Position numbers and translations under genes: made by a program. The notes beneath the pieces were generated by a model, which did no database searches, was not told the origin of the DNA, and saw only the letters and a program-made list of their open reading frames with translations. Positions 22,870-31,534 of a stretch of 64,000 nt of DNA are shown one piece after another; position 1 is the first letter of the stretch, and each line of letters opens with the position of its first letter. Origin of the DNA: Flavobacterium sp. ASV13 (lineage in GTDB: Bacteria > Bacteroidota > Bacteroidia > Flavobacteriales > Flavobacteriaceae); the NCBI RefSeq assembly GCF_000745775.1, contig NZ_JQJY01000002.1, positions 310,001 through 374,000 of the forward strand, given 5' to 3'.

Positions 22870-23517
22870 ATGAAATATAAAGGAATTATTTTTGATTTAG
22901 ACGGAACGTTAGTAGACTCATTACATGATATTTCAGATGCGATGAACATCGTTCTTAAAGGTCTAAATTACCCAACTCACACTTACGAAACGTATCAATA
23001 TTTTATTGGGAGCGGTTTACGAAATTTGGTCAGTAAAGCTTTACCAGCTACAAATAATTCTGAGAATGATATTGAAGTTTCTTTCGAAAATATGGTTCGT
23101 GAATATCGCAAAATTTGCACGATTAAAACAAAACCGTACGACGGAATTGTCGAATTATTAGACAATTTGAATTCACAAAATATCAAATTAGCGGTTTTCT
23201 CCAACAAAGCAGATGAATTGACCAAGAAAATAGCATCAGAACTATTTCCTGATTATTTTGATACCGCAGTTGGTTTAAGCAGTGAAGAACTTAAAAAACC
23301 AAATCCGTTTGAAGCTGTGGCAATAAGTAAAAACTGGAATTTAAAACCTGAAGAGATTCTTTTTGTAGGAGATTCTGATATTGATATGCAAACGGCAATA
23401 AATGCCAATATGTTTCCGGTTGGAGTTTCCTGGGGTTACAGAACAGAAGAGGAATTGAAATCTAGCGGGGCAAAAATGGTTATTAATAATGCTTCGGAAT
23501 TAATCGAAATATTATAA
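22870..23517 (+). CDS. HAD hydrolase, phosphoglycolate phosphatase-like
   Basis: Cytoplasmic phosphatase of 215 residues. Motif I is FDLDGTLVDS with nucleophile D9 and D11; motif II lies in AVFSNKADE; motif III/IV reads KKPNPF and FVGDSDIDMQTA. A helical cap of the Gph type (about 17-85) lies between motif I and II. It would remove phosphate from 2-phosphoglycolate or a similar small substrate; related nucleotidases such as PpaX look alike, so specificity is open. It lies between the flavoprotein and Crp/Fnr genes with gaps of 6 and 3 bases. Confidence 0.87.
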   Translation: MKYKGIIFDLDGTLVDSLHDISDAMNIVLKGLNYPTHTYETYQYFIGSGLRNLVSKALPATNNSENDIEVSFENMVREYRKICTIKTKPYDGIVELLDNLNSQNIKLAVFSNKADELTKKIASELFPDYFDTAVGLSSEELKKPNPFEAVAISKNWNLKPEEILFVGDSDIDMQTAINANMFPVGVSWGYRTEEELKSSGAKMVINNASELIEIL

Positions 23518-23520
23518 ATC

Positions 23521-24093
23521 ATGAATTCTTCATTACAAAAACAAATACTATCGATTGCTTCGTTTTCTGAAAATGAAATCGAAAAAATCGATTCTTGTTT
23601 TGAATATGAAAGTTTTACGGCTAAAGATTTTCTTTCTTCAATGGGAAAAATCAGCAATAAGATTTTCTTTATTGTTGAAGGTTTAGCACGAGTTTATTAC
23701 TTAAAAGATGGAAAAGAAATCACCACTTATTTAAGTTGTGACGAGGGTTTTATTGCTTCATATTCAAGTTTCATTAATCAGACAAAATCTTTTGAAAATA
23801 TTCAATGTATTGAAGATTGTGAAGTCTTTTCGATTACTTTCGAAAAAATGCAATATTTATACTCCGAAATTCCGAATTGGGAACGCATTGGAAGAATCCT
23901 CGCCGAGCAGAATTACCTTTGTATGGCTGATCGTGTTTTAAAATTGCAGATGATTCCGGCAAAAGAAAAATACCTTACTTTTCTGGAATCGGCGCCAGCC
24001 AAAATAATCCAACGCACTCCATTAATTTATATCGCTTCTTTTCTCGGAATTACGCCCGAATCTTTGAGCCGAATTCGCCAAAGCATTTCTTAA
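23521..24093 (+). CDS. Crp/Fnr-family transcriptional regulator
   Basis: Residues about 20-115 form a cyclic-nucleotide-binding-like beta-roll (DFLSSMGKISNKIFFIVEGLARVYY). Residues about 140-190 form a winged helix with the recognition stretch YIASFLGITPESLSRIRQ. There are no clustered cysteines, so it does not look like an oxygen-sensing Fnr with an iron-sulfur centre. Length (190) is typical of the many Bacteroidota members. It starts 3 bases after the HAD gene. Its effector and targets are unknown; a metallo-beta-lactamase-fold gene follows 60 bases downstream. Confidence 0.87.
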   Translation: MNSSLQKQILSIASFSENEIEKIDSCFEYESFTAKDFLSSMGKISNKIFFIVEGLARVYYLKDGKEITTYLSCDEGFIASYSSFINQTKSFENIQCIEDCEVFSITFEKMQYLYSEIPNWERIGRILAEQNYLCMADRVLKLQMIPAKEKYLTFLESAPAKIIQRTPLIYIASFLGITPESLSRIRQSIS

Positions 24094-24153
24094 CATTTAT
24101 CAAGTAGATTAAGAAACCGAATTCAAATCTTTGCCAATATAAAATTCAAGAAA

Positions 24154-24831
24154 ATGAAAACTATTGCCAAAGACGTCTATCAAATTCCTTTATTTCCAAG
24201 AAACGCCATTAATTGTTATCTAATTGAAGATGTTTTAATCGATGCCGGAATTCGAAGTTCTAGTTCCATAATTCTAAAAGATTTAAAAGATAAAACAATA
24301 ACCAAGCACGCGTTGACTCACGCACATGCAGATCATCAAGGAAGCAGTAAAATAATCTGCGAAACACTAAATATTCCTCTTTTATGCAGTGAACCTGAAA
24401 AAGAATTGGCTGAAAACGGAAATGTAATTAAAGAATATCCAAACCCAAATCATGTTATTTCTAAATTTCAAAAACATTTTTGGGCAGGAAAAGGTCACCA
24501 AGTTTCTGAAATCTTAAAAAAAGGAGACAAAATTGGCGGATTTATGGTTATCGAAACTCCCGGACATTCAAGTGGACATCTATCTTTTTTCAGAGAAAAA
24601 GACGGCGTATTAATTGTGGGAGATGTTATGACCAATATGAATTTATTGACTACAAAAGTTGGACTTCACGAACCACCAAGTCTGTTCACGACAAATCAAG
24701 AAACAAACAGAAAATCTATTCTAAAATTGGCTTCGCTAAAACCAAAAATACTTTGTTTTGGTCATGGTCCTGTTTTATTTAATAACGGTGAGTTTGAAGT
24801 ATTTGCTAAAAAGATCCAGCATCATAATTAA
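24154..24831 (+). CDS. MBL-fold metallohydrolase
   Basis: A 225-residue single-domain protein of the metallo-beta-lactamase fold. The metal site THAHADHQG is present (H56, H58, D60, H61), with further histidine and aspartate ligands in TPGHSSGH (about 144-151), VGDVMT and the C-terminal CFGHGP. No signal peptide, so cytoplasmic. The architecture fits hydroxyacylglutathione hydrolase-like or general thioesterase members; it is not a beta-lactamase by context. It follows the Crp-like regulator and may be controlled by it. Confidence 0.87.
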   Translation: MKTIAKDVYQIPLFPRNAINCYLIEDVLIDAGIRSSSSIILKDLKDKTITKHALTHAHADHQGSSKIICETLNIPLLCSEPEKELAENGNVIKEYPNPNHVISKFQKHFWAGKGHQVSEILKKGDKIGGFMVIETPGHSSGHLSFFREKDGVLIVGDVMTNMNLLTTKVGLHEPPSLFTTNQETNRKSILKLASLKPKILCFGHGPVLFNNGEFEVFAKKIQHHN

Positions 24832-24875
24832 CAAGAATTTACAGATTTCACAAGTTTTCGTTAAGACTATTCTAA

Positions 24876-24919
24876 TAATTTTACTTTCAACTAAATACCA
24901 TTAAATGAAAGTAAAATTA
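24876..24919 (+). promoter_or_regulatory. 14-base inverted repeat that encloses a start codon
   Basis: TAATTTTACTTTCA (24876-24889) is the exact reverse complement of TGAAAGTAAAATTA (24906-24919), with 16 bases between. The right arm starts at the second base of the ATG (24905-24907) and covers the first codons of the first paralog. If transcribed, this hairpin would hide the start codon. The next paralog has the same coding 5' end but no left arm. Confidence 0.5.
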
Positions 24920-25657
24920 CTCACCACAATTTCCTTTTTCACTTACCAAATTTCTATTTCTCAAACAGAAAAGCTACTTCAGGGGAAAGTTACTTCAAAC
25001 AATATTCCCCTTAATAAAGTAGAAGTAATAAACAAAACCGCAAAAACGAGCACTACCACAAACGCTTTGGGAGAATTTGCAATTTCAGTTAGCGTAAAAG
25101 ATAGTTTGATTTTTTTCTCCAAAGACTTTTTCTTTACAAGATTAAAAATCACAAAAGAAAATCTTGAAACCACTAATTTAATAGTGAACATGATTCCGAG
25201 ACCGGAAGAATTGGATGAGGTCGTAATTACAAAAATTAACTTCCCAAAAAAAATTGAATACGATGCGGAAGCCATAAATAAGATCAATATAGAAAGAGCA
25301 AATAATGATTTAACTCGATATATACCAGGTTTTAACAATGGGACTATTGCAAACGGAATGAATATTGGCGCTATGGGTGGCGGTCTGTTTGGTTTATTCA
25401 AAAGAGAAAAAGAAGAGCCTAAAAAGAAAGTACCTGAAATGGATTTTAAAAAACTCATTGCAACATCAATTCCGCTGGATTTTTTCTCAAAAGATTTAAA
25501 ATTAAGCCTTGATGAAAAAGAACTATTTCTTCAATTATGCGAGTCTGATCCAAGATCCAAAACACTTTTAGAGCATCCAAATATCCTTTCAACTATGGAT
25601 TTTTTATATACTAAAAATGAAGAGTTTAAGAAACTAAATTCTGAAAGTAAAAACTAA
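24905..25657 (+). CDS. Secreted CarboxypepD_reg-like domain protein, paralog 1 of 3
   Basis: Signal peptide about 1-20 (ends ISISQT), then a carboxypeptidase-regulatory-like beta-sandwich (about 24-100: GKVTSNNIPLNKVEVINKTA) of the kind found at the N-terminus of TonB receptors, ending with EELDEVVIT. A variable middle with a Gly-rich stretch (GAMGGGLFGLF, about 155-165) follows. Last comes a conserved C-terminal module (about 180-250) with DFKKLIATSIPLDFF and KELFLQLCESDP. No catalytic motif is visible. It is periplasmic or outer-membrane associated by prediction; function unknown. First of three tandem copies. Confidence 0.75.
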   Translation: MKVKLLTTISFFTYQISISQTEKLLQGKVTSNNIPLNKVEVINKTAKTSTTTNALGEFAISVSVKDSLIFFSKDFFFTRLKITKENLETTNLIVNMIPRPEELDEVVITKINFPKKIEYDAEAINKINIERANNDLTRYIPGFNNGTIANGMNIGAMGGGLFGLFKREKEEPKKKVPEMDFKKLIATSIPLDFFSKDLKLSLDEKELFLQLCESDPRSKTLLEHPNILSTMDFLYTKNEEFKKLNSESKN

Positions 25658-25667
25658 ATATCTTTAA

Positions 25668-26417
25668 ATGAAAGTAAAATTACTCACCACAATTTCCTTT
25701 TTCACTTATCAGCTCGCCATTTCACAAACCGAAAAAACGCTTCATGGAAAAGTAATTTCAAACAGCCTAATTCTCAAAGGTATTGAAGTCATTAACAAAA
25801 CTGCTCAAACTAGTACAACAACAAATGCTTTGGGCGAATTTTCGATTTCTGTGAAGTTACAGGATAGCTTGTTGTTTTTCTCCAAAGATTATTTATTCAC
25901 AAGATTAAAAATTACAGCAAAAGAAATCGAAAGCAATAATCTTATCGTAAATATGATTCCGAAAGCGGAAGAATTAAACGAAGTAATTATTTCAAATGTA
26001 ACAGCAAAAGATATTTTCTTGACCAAAGAAGATATAAAACAAATAAAACTAAACGATCATAAATCAAGACCAGGGTTAAAAATTGAAGGTTTTAATGAGG
26101 TAAAAGGAAGCCCGTTAGACATCGATTTCATTTATTTGGGCAAACAAGTTTACAACTTATTTAAAAAAGACGAAGAGTCTAAAAAAGAAATTCCAAAAAT
26201 TGATTTTAGAAAATTAATTGCAACAACTTGTCCTGAAGATTTTTTTCTCAAAGAACTAAAATTGAATTCTGAGGAAAAAGAGCTCTTTCTTCAATTTTGT
26301 GATGCCGATCCAAAATCTAATATCCTTTTAGGAAACCCAAATATTCTGGCAACAATGGAATTTTTATATTCCAAAAATGATGAGTTTAAGAAGCTGAAAT
26401 CCGAAATTAAAAACTAA
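25668..26417 (+). CDS. Secreted CarboxypepD_reg-like domain protein, paralog 2 of 3
   Basis: Second copy of the tandem family, 249 residues, 10 bases after copy 1. The first 41 coding bases are identical to copy 1, which points to recent duplication or gene conversion over the signal peptide. The regulatory-like domain (about 24-100) and C-terminal module (about 180-249, DFRKLIATTCPEDFFLKELK and LFLQFCDADP) are kept. The middle (about 105-175) is different and lacks the Gly-rich stretch. Function unknown. Confidence 0.75.
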   Translation: MKVKLLTTISFFTYQLAISQTEKTLHGKVISNSLILKGIEVINKTAQTSTTTNALGEFSISVKLQDSLLFFSKDYLFTRLKITAKEIESNNLIVNMIPKAEELNEVIISNVTAKDIFLTKEDIKQIKLNDHKSRPGLKIEGFNEVKGSPLDIDFIYLGKQVYNLFKKDEESKKEIPKIDFRKLIATTCPEDFFLKELKLNSEEKELFLQFCDADPKSNILLGNPNILATMEFLYSKNDEFKKLKSEIKN

Positions 26418-26423
26418 CGTTTA

Positions 26424-27131
26424 ATGAAAGCACGACTACTTACCACAATTTCCTTCTTTACTTATCAGCTCAGTATTTCTCAAACGGAAAAATTAATAAA
26501 CGGAAAAGTTCTTTCAGAGAATATACCACTTAACAAAGTGGAAGTAATTAATAAAACCGCTAAAATTAGTACTAAAACCAATGAGTTGGGAGAATTTTCA
26601 ATTTTGGCAAAAGCGCATGACAGTCTTATTTTTTTCTATAAAGATTCTTTTTTCTCAAGGTTGAAAATTTCTCAGGAAAACATCAATCAGAATAATCTAA
26701 TCGTGAATACAGTTCTGAAACCTGAAGAATTGAAAGAAGTTGTAATAACTAAGGTCGAATTTGATAAAGTAAAAGTTAATGCAGATGATGTTGCAGATAT
26801 ATTGATTGATAAAAATGTCAAAAATTTATTCTGGAATACAGGAGTTAGTGATAATACAATTAGAGAAGCTCTTCGAGTTTCATTTCCTTTAAAAGGCAAG
26901 CCGAACAAAAAAATTGAAGTTGCCGACGATCGTTTTAAGAAACTGATAATGGCTTATTGTCCTCCCGATTTTTTCATCAAAAATCTAAAACTAAAACCCG
27001 AAGAAAAAGAACTTTTTATTGATTTTTGCGACTCAGATCCAAAATCTAAAACACTTCTCGAAAACCCAAATGTTTTAGCAATAATGGATTTTCTTTATGC
27101 TAAAAATGAAGAATTTAAGATGTTGAAATAG
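26424..27131 (+). CDS. Secreted CarboxypepD_reg-like domain protein, paralog 3 of 3
   Basis: Third copy, 235 residues, 6 bases after copy 2. It shows the same order: signal peptide (ends LSISQT), regulatory-like domain with EELKEVVIT, variable middle (about 105-165), and C-terminal module with KLIMAYCPPDFFIKNLK and LFIDFCDSDP. All three copies keep a cysteine in the motif before the acidic SDP/ADP triplet. The tight spacing means one operon. Confidence 0.75.
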   Translation: MKARLLTTISFFTYQLSISQTEKLINGKVLSENIPLNKVEVINKTAKISTKTNELGEFSILAKAHDSLIFFYKDSFFSRLKISQENINQNNLIVNTVLKPEELKEVVITKVEFDKVKVNADDVADILIDKNVKNLFWNTGVSDNTIREALRVSFPLKGKPNKKIEVADDRFKKLIMAYCPPDFFIKNLKLKPEEKELFIDFCDSDPKSKTLLENPNVLAIMDFLYAKNEEFKMLK

Positions 27132-27151
27132 ATTAAAAATTGAAACAAAAC

Positions 27152-27628
27152 TTATTTATTCAACCACCAAATACTAGCGTTCAAAATAGCAGCAAAAGCA
27201 ACCCAAGCTAAATATGGAATCAATAAATAACCTGCCGTTTTATTGATTTTGATAAACTTTATATATGTTTCATAAATGAACAACCATAAAAGCGCAATTT
27301 CTATCAAAGCCAACATCGGATTTTTTAATCCGAAGAATAAATAAGACCAAATCGCATTTAATGTTAATTGAATTAAAAAGAATCCTAGCGCTTTTTTAAC
27401 TTCCTCATTTTGCTCTTTGATTTTATCCCAAACTAATCCTGCAGCAATCCCCATAAAAATGTAAAGAATTGTCCAAACCGGCATGAAAATCCAATTCGGC
27501 GGATTAAAAACTGGTTTTTCTAACGTTACATACCATGTCTCAATACTGGGTCTTGTTACGGTACTGGCAGAATATCCTACTGCTAGACAAACCATTATAG
27601 CTATAGCAATTTTTACAAACTTATTCAT
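27152..27628 (-). CDS. tspO: TspO/MBR family membrane protein
   Basis: Five-helix inner-membrane protein of the tryptophan-rich sensory protein family, which binds porphyrins and related ligands. I choose the ATG at 27628 (158 residues), since the upstream ATG at 27649 adds a hydrophilic MNSKFDV leader not usual in the family. Family marks: PVFNPPNWIFMPVWTILY (about 38-55), an internal Gly before a WDKIKEQ loop, and the W-rich end ASIWWLN. The gene converges with the paralog triplet and is divergent from mvaD. Role in this organism unknown. Confidence 0.9.
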   Translation of the reverse strand: MNKFVKIAIAIMVCLAVGYSASTVTRPSIETWYVTLEKPVFNPPNWIFMPVWTILYIFMGIAAGLVWDKIKEQNEEVKKALGFFLIQLTLNAIWSYLFFGLKNPMLALIEIALLWLFIYETYIKFIKINKTAGYLLIPYLAWVAFAAILNASIWWLNK

Positions 27629-27671
27629 TACATCAAATTTTGAATTCAAAAATAAGTAAAAGAAAATTTAA

Positions 27672-27738
27672 ACCATATAAGTTATATAAGTTCATTTTAG
27701 TAAAGCCTGCTTATAATTTCTTATATTACTTATATGGT
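27672..27738. repeat. 19-base inverted repeat upstream of mvaD
   Basis: The arms 27672-27690 (ACCATATAAGTTATATAAG) and 27720-27738 are reverse complements with one mismatch, around 29 bases. The element lies in the divergent tspO-mvaD spacer, ending 16 bases before the mvaD -7 box. It looks like another dispersed flavobacterial hairpin rather than a protein site. Confidence 0.75.
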
Positions 27739-27754
27739 GAAAAAATTTAAAAAC

Positions 27755-27762
27755 TATCTTTG
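27755..27762 (+). promoter_or_regulatory. mvaD promoter, -7 element
   Basis: TATCTTTG matches TAnnTTTG exactly and is the same octamer as in the tRNA-Leu promoter. The -33 region is weak here. It lies 18 bases before the mvaD ATG, so the leader should be very short. Confidence 0.55.
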
Positions 27763-27779
27763 CCAAAATTTTACAATTC

Positions 27780-28862
27780 ATGTTTACAGCAACTGATTTT
27801 ATTCCAACTCCATATACTTCGACAATCGAAAACGGAAACTTCGAATGGAGTGCTCCAAGCAACATTGCATTAGTGAAATACTGGGGAAAAAAAGACAACC
27901 AGATTCCGGCAAATCCATCAGTAAGTTTTACTTTAAACAATTGCAAAACGATCACGAAATTAGGTTTTGAAAAAAGAGCAAACCAAAATGCTTTTTCATT
28001 TGATTTACTTTTTGAAGGAAAACCAAAAGAAGATTTCAAACCAAAGATTCAAAAGTTTTTAGAAAGAGTTGAAGTTTATTTGCCGTTTTTAAAAGATTAT
28101 CATTTTATAATTGATACACAGAATACTTTTCCGCATAGTTCCGGAATTGCATCTTCGGCTTCTGGAATGGCGGCGCTGGCAATGAATTTTATGAGTTTAG
28201 AAAGAAAACTAAACCCTCAAATGACCGATGAATATTTCTTTCAAAAAGCTTCATTTCTAGCTCGTTTAGGTTCTGGAAGTGCTTGCAGAAGCGTAAAAGG
28301 AAATGTTGTAGTTTGGGGAAATCAGGCCAATATTGAAGGAAGTACTGATTTATTTGGAATTGAATTTCCGTACACTATTCATGACAATTTCAAAAATTAT
28401 CAAGACACGATTTTACTGGTTGATAAAGGCGAAAAACAAGTTTCGAGCACAGTTGGACACGATTTAATGCACAATCATTCGTATGCTGAAAGACGTTTTG
28501 CTCAGGCACATGAAAACTTAGATCAGCTGATTTCTATTTTTGAAAGTGGAAATTTAGACGAATTCATCAAAGTTGTAGAAAGTGAAGCTTTGACACTACA
28601 CGCTATGATGATGACTTCGATGCCGTATTTTATTTTGATGAAACCAAACACGTTGCAAATCATAAATGCAATTTGGAAATTTAGAGCTGAAACTAATATT
28701 CCGGTTTGTTTTACGTTAGATGCAGGAGCAAATGTGCATGTGCTTTATCCCGAAAACGTTAGCGAAAAAGTATTACAATTTATTCAGGCCGAATTAGTTG
28801 TATTTTGTCAGAATGGTCAGTACATTTGCGACAAAATTGGAGCAGGATCAATTGCATTATAA
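27780..28862 (+). CDS. mvaD: Diphosphomevalonate decarboxylase
   Basis: Last step of the mevalonate route: ATP-dependent decarboxylation of mevalonate diphosphate to isopentenyl diphosphate. The 360-residue GHMP-fold protein shows SAPSNIALVKYWGK near the N-terminus, the ATP loop HSSGIASSASGMAA (about 120-133) and LGSGSACRSVKG (about 162-173), all typical of the enzyme. A GHMP kinase gene follows 46 bases downstream on the same strand. Flavobacteria make isoprenoids by the mevalonate pathway, which fits. Start chosen at the only well-placed ATG after the promoter. Confidence 0.95.
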   Translation: MFTATDFIPTPYTSTIENGNFEWSAPSNIALVKYWGKKDNQIPANPSVSFTLNNCKTITKLGFEKRANQNAFSFDLLFEGKPKEDFKPKIQKFLERVEVYLPFLKDYHFIIDTQNTFPHSSGIASSASGMAALAMNFMSLERKLNPQMTDEYFFQKASFLARLGSGSACRSVKGNVVVWGNQANIEGSTDLFGIEFPYTIHDNFKNYQDTILLVDKGEKQVSSTVGHDLMHNHSYAERRFAQAHENLDQLISIFESGNLDEFIKVVESEALTLHAMMMTSMPYFILMKPNTLQIINAIWKFRAETNIPVCFTLDAGANVHVLYPENVSEKVLQFIQAELVVFCQNGQYICDKIGAGSIAL

Positions 28863-28908
28863 TTTTGCGTATCTTTAATTAAATTTTTAAGAAAGACATA
28901 AAACAAAC

Positions 28909-29847
28909 ATGAAAGGACCACTATTTTACTCAAAAATATTACTCTTTGGAGAATACGGAATTATCCGCGACTCTAAAGGACTTTCTATACCTTATAATTT
29001 TTACAACGGTGCTTTAAAGAAATCCGAAGAACCTTCGGCTGAAGCAATTGCATCAAACAAAAGTCTACAAAGCTTTGTCTCTTATCTTGAAGTTTTGCAA
29101 GTTCAGCAACCAGATTTGGTTACGTTTGATTTAGAAACTTTAAAAAATGATGTCGAAACGGGAATGTATTTTGATTCTAGTATTCCGCAAGGATACGGTG
29201 TTGGAAGCAGCGGTGCCCTTGTTGCGGCTATTTATGATAAATATGCTAACAACAAAATCACTGTTTTAGAGAATTTGACTCGTGAAAAACTATTACAGTT
29301 AAAAAATATATTTTCTCAAATGGAAAGTTTTTTCCATGGGAAAAGCTCTGGATTAGATCCATTGAACAGTTATTTAAGCATTCCGATCTTAATTAATTCT
29401 AAAGATAATATTGAAGCAACAGGAATTCCAACTCAAAGTTTTGACGGAAAAGGCGCTGTATTTTTGCTAGACTCAGGAATTGTTGGTGAAACGGCTCCAA
29501 TGGTCAACATTTTTATGGAAAACTTAAAAGACAAAGGTTTCCGTGCAATGCTTAAAAACCAATTTGTTAAATATACCGATGCTTGTGTAGAAAACTTTTT
29601 ACATGGCGACATGAAATCGTTGTTTACCAATACAAAAAAACTTTCTAAAGTTGTTTTAAATAATTTCAAGCCAATGATTCCAGAACAATTTCACGGAATT
29701 TGGCAACACGGAATTGACACCAACGATTATTACCTAAAACTTTGCGGTTCTGGCGGAGGCGGTTATATTCTAGGTTTCACCGAAGATCTAGAACGCGCAA
29801 AAATGTCTTTGAAAGATTATAAGCTAGAAGTAGTCTATCAGTTTTAA
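28909..29847 (+). CDS. GHMP kinase, probable mevalonate kinase
   Basis: Cytoplasmic ATP-dependent small-molecule kinase, 312 residues. The N-terminus KILLFGEYGII is the GHMP motif 1. The ATP loop is IPQGYGVGSSGALVAAIY (about 95-112), and the C-terminal motif 3 is KLCGSGGGGYILGF (about 277-290). The stretch FFHGKSSGLDPLNSYL matches the mevalonate kinase substrate region. Position right after mvaD supports mevalonate kinase; phosphomevalonate kinase is the main alternative. Confidence 0.88.
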   Translation: MKGPLFYSKILLFGEYGIIRDSKGLSIPYNFYNGALKKSEEPSAEAIASNKSLQSFVSYLEVLQVQQPDLVTFDLETLKNDVETGMYFDSSIPQGYGVGSSGALVAAIYDKYANNKITVLENLTREKLLQLKNIFSQMESFFHGKSSGLDPLNSYLSIPILINSKDNIEATGIPTQSFDGKGAVFLLDSGIVGETAPMVNIFMENLKDKGFRAMLKNQFVKYTDACVENFLHGDMKSLFTNTKKLSKVVLNNFKPMIPEQFHGIWQHGIDTNDYYLKLCGSGGGGYILGFTEDLERAKMSLKDYKLEVVYQF

Positions 29848-29918
29848 GTTCAAAAACTCCTAAACAGTCTTTATTTGAATATATTTTTCTAAATCTTAAT
29901 CCTAAAAAATTATTGCCT

Positions 29919-30509
29919 GTGAAAAGTATTTTAAAGATTATCAAAGCAACTTTCTTAGGCGGAATTATTTTTTTAGTACCGTTGGTTGTGTTACTGATTT
30001 TTTTGGAAAAAGGATATGGCATTATTCAAAAAACGACACTCCCACTGGTAAACAACTTGCCAAGAATAAATGTTTTAGGAATTGCACTTCAGGAATTAAT
30101 TGGAATACTGCTTATAATTATCATTTGTTTACTGGCAGGATTATTAGCAAAAACTTCCAATGCAAAAAAGCTGGTTCAAAAATTAGAAGATAGCATTTTG
30201 AGTTTTGTTCCCGGTTATTCGTTTATGAAAAGCATGAATGAAAACATTTTGGGAATTGAATCTAAAGACGACTTAAAAGTGATTTTGGTTCCAACAGATG
30301 CCGGTTTACAATTTGCTTTTTTAATAGAACAAATAAGTGAAGAAAAATTTACTGTTTTTATTCCGGATGCACCAAATCCGTGGAGCGGATCAGTGGTTTT
30401 TGTAGACAAAAAAGACATTCAGGATATTGATATTACACAAAAACAAGCTTTGGCCTGTATTCGAAAACTAGGCTATGGCTCTAAAGAATTGTTAAAAAAC
30501 AAGCTCTAA
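29919..30509 (+). CDS. DUF502 family membrane protein
   Basis: Inner-membrane protein of about 196 residues. Two hydrophobic segments lie at about 10-30 (ATFLGGIIFLVPLVVLLIF) and 54-74 (ELIGILLIIIICLLAGLLA), followed by a soluble domain with FVPGYSFMKSMNENILG, the DUF502 signature, and SGSVVFVDKKDIQ. No ATG is available; I use the GTG at 29919, with the TTG at 29913 as alternative. Function of the family is unknown. It lies between isoprenoid genes. Confidence 0.82.
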   Translation: MKSILKIIKATFLGGIIFLVPLVVLLIFLEKGYGIIQKTTLPLVNNLPRINVLGIALQELIGILLIIIICLLAGLLAKTSNAKKLVQKLEDSILSFVPGYSFMKSMNENILGIESKDDLKVILVPTDAGLQFAFLIEQISEEKFTVFIPDAPNPWSGSVVFVDKKDIQDIDITQKQALACIRKLGYGSKELLKNKL

Positions 30510-30571
30510 AATATAGAATAAAAAAATATATTCTAACTTCCCTTAATCTAATCCATCATACTTTATAATTT

Positions 30572-31528
30572 ATGTTAAGCAGACAGCACAAACTTGTAGT
30601 AATGAAAATCGTCAGTTTGTTTTCTGTAGTACGTGGCTATAATATTCCTATTATTGTTTTAGCACAATATTTATCGGCAATTTTTATTTTGGCTCCAGAA
30701 AAAAGAGCGCTTGACATCATCTTGGATTTTTATTTGTTTCTGATTGTTTTTGCTTCGGCGATTACCATTGCCTCGGGTTATATTATCAATAATTTTTATG
30801 ATAGTCAGAAGGATTTGATCAACAGACCAAACAAGTCGATGCTGGATCGTTTGGTTAGTCAGAAAACAAAATTAACCGTTTATTTCAGCTTGAATTTTTT
30901 GGCTGTTTTAATGGCTTCCATTGTTTCGTGGCGTGCGTTTTTATTTTTTTCTGCTTACATTTTTCTGATTTGGTTTTATTCTCATAAAATAAAGAAATAC
31001 CCTTTTATAGGCAATTTAACGGCTGCGCTTATGGCTGTAATTCCATTTTTTGCCATTTTATTATTTTTCTACAATTCGATTTCGTTTGAAGAAATTGAAA
31101 ATCATATGAGCCATTTTATGGTTATTTCAGCGCATGCGGTTTTCTTATTTTTGCTGTTACTGATTCGGGAAATGATAAAGGATTTAGAGAACCTAAAAGG
31201 CGATCTGGCGAATGATTACAGAACAATTCCGATACTTTACAGCGAAAAGACTTCTAAACAGATTATTACCCTTTTGACATTTTTGACTATTATTCCGGTT
31301 TATATTTTAGTCAATGTTTATGATGTTGGTTATATGGATATTTACTTTTATGTATGCTTTGTCGTGTTGCTTTTTTTTCTGCTTTATTTATGGAAATCGA
31401 ATTCTAAAGAGCAATTTTTAATGCTTCACAATGTATTGAAATTTCTGATTGTGGCAGGCGTATTTTGTATTGTTCTAATTAATCCGAGTGTTTTGTGGCA
31501 CGGGAAAGAATTGATTTCTAAATACTAA
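30572..31528 (+). CDS. UbiA-family prenyltransferase
   Basis: Integral membrane enzyme that joins a prenyl diphosphate to an acceptor; 318 residues with about eight or nine hydrophobic segments. The first aspartate-rich motif is NNFYDSQKDLINRP (about 82-95). The second is DLENLKGDLANDYRTIP (about 205-221). Bacteroidota copies are often labelled geranylgeranylglycerol-phosphate geranylgeranyltransferase; menaquinone or heme acceptors cannot be excluded. Nearby mvaD and GHMP kinase genes supply the precursor pathway. An internal ATG at 30602 is a possible alternative start. Confidence 0.85.
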   Translation: MLSRQHKLVVMKIVSLFSVVRGYNIPIIVLAQYLSAIFILAPEKRALDIILDFYLFLIVFASAITIASGYIINNFYDSQKDLINRPNKSMLDRLVSQKTKLTVYFSLNFLAVLMASIVSWRAFLFFSAYIFLIWFYSHKIKKYPFIGNLTAALMAVIPFFAILLFFYNSISFEEIENHMSHFMVISAHAVFLFLLLLIREMIKDLENLKGDLANDYRTIPILYSEKTSKQIITLLTFLTIIPVYILVNVYDVGYMDIYFYVCFVVLLFFLLYLWKSNSKEQFLMLHNVLKFLIVAGVFCIVLINPSVLWHGKELISKY

Positions 31529-31534
31529 GATGCA

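Noticed and set aside
24154..24831. Beta-lactamase of the metallo type
   Set aside because: It has the MBL fold but no signal peptide and no linkage to blaI, and the motif spacing fits general hydrolases.
24979..25458. 159-residue minus-strand frame inside the first paralog
   Set aside because: It is antisense to a conserved tandem family with a signal peptide; the frame is a shadow.
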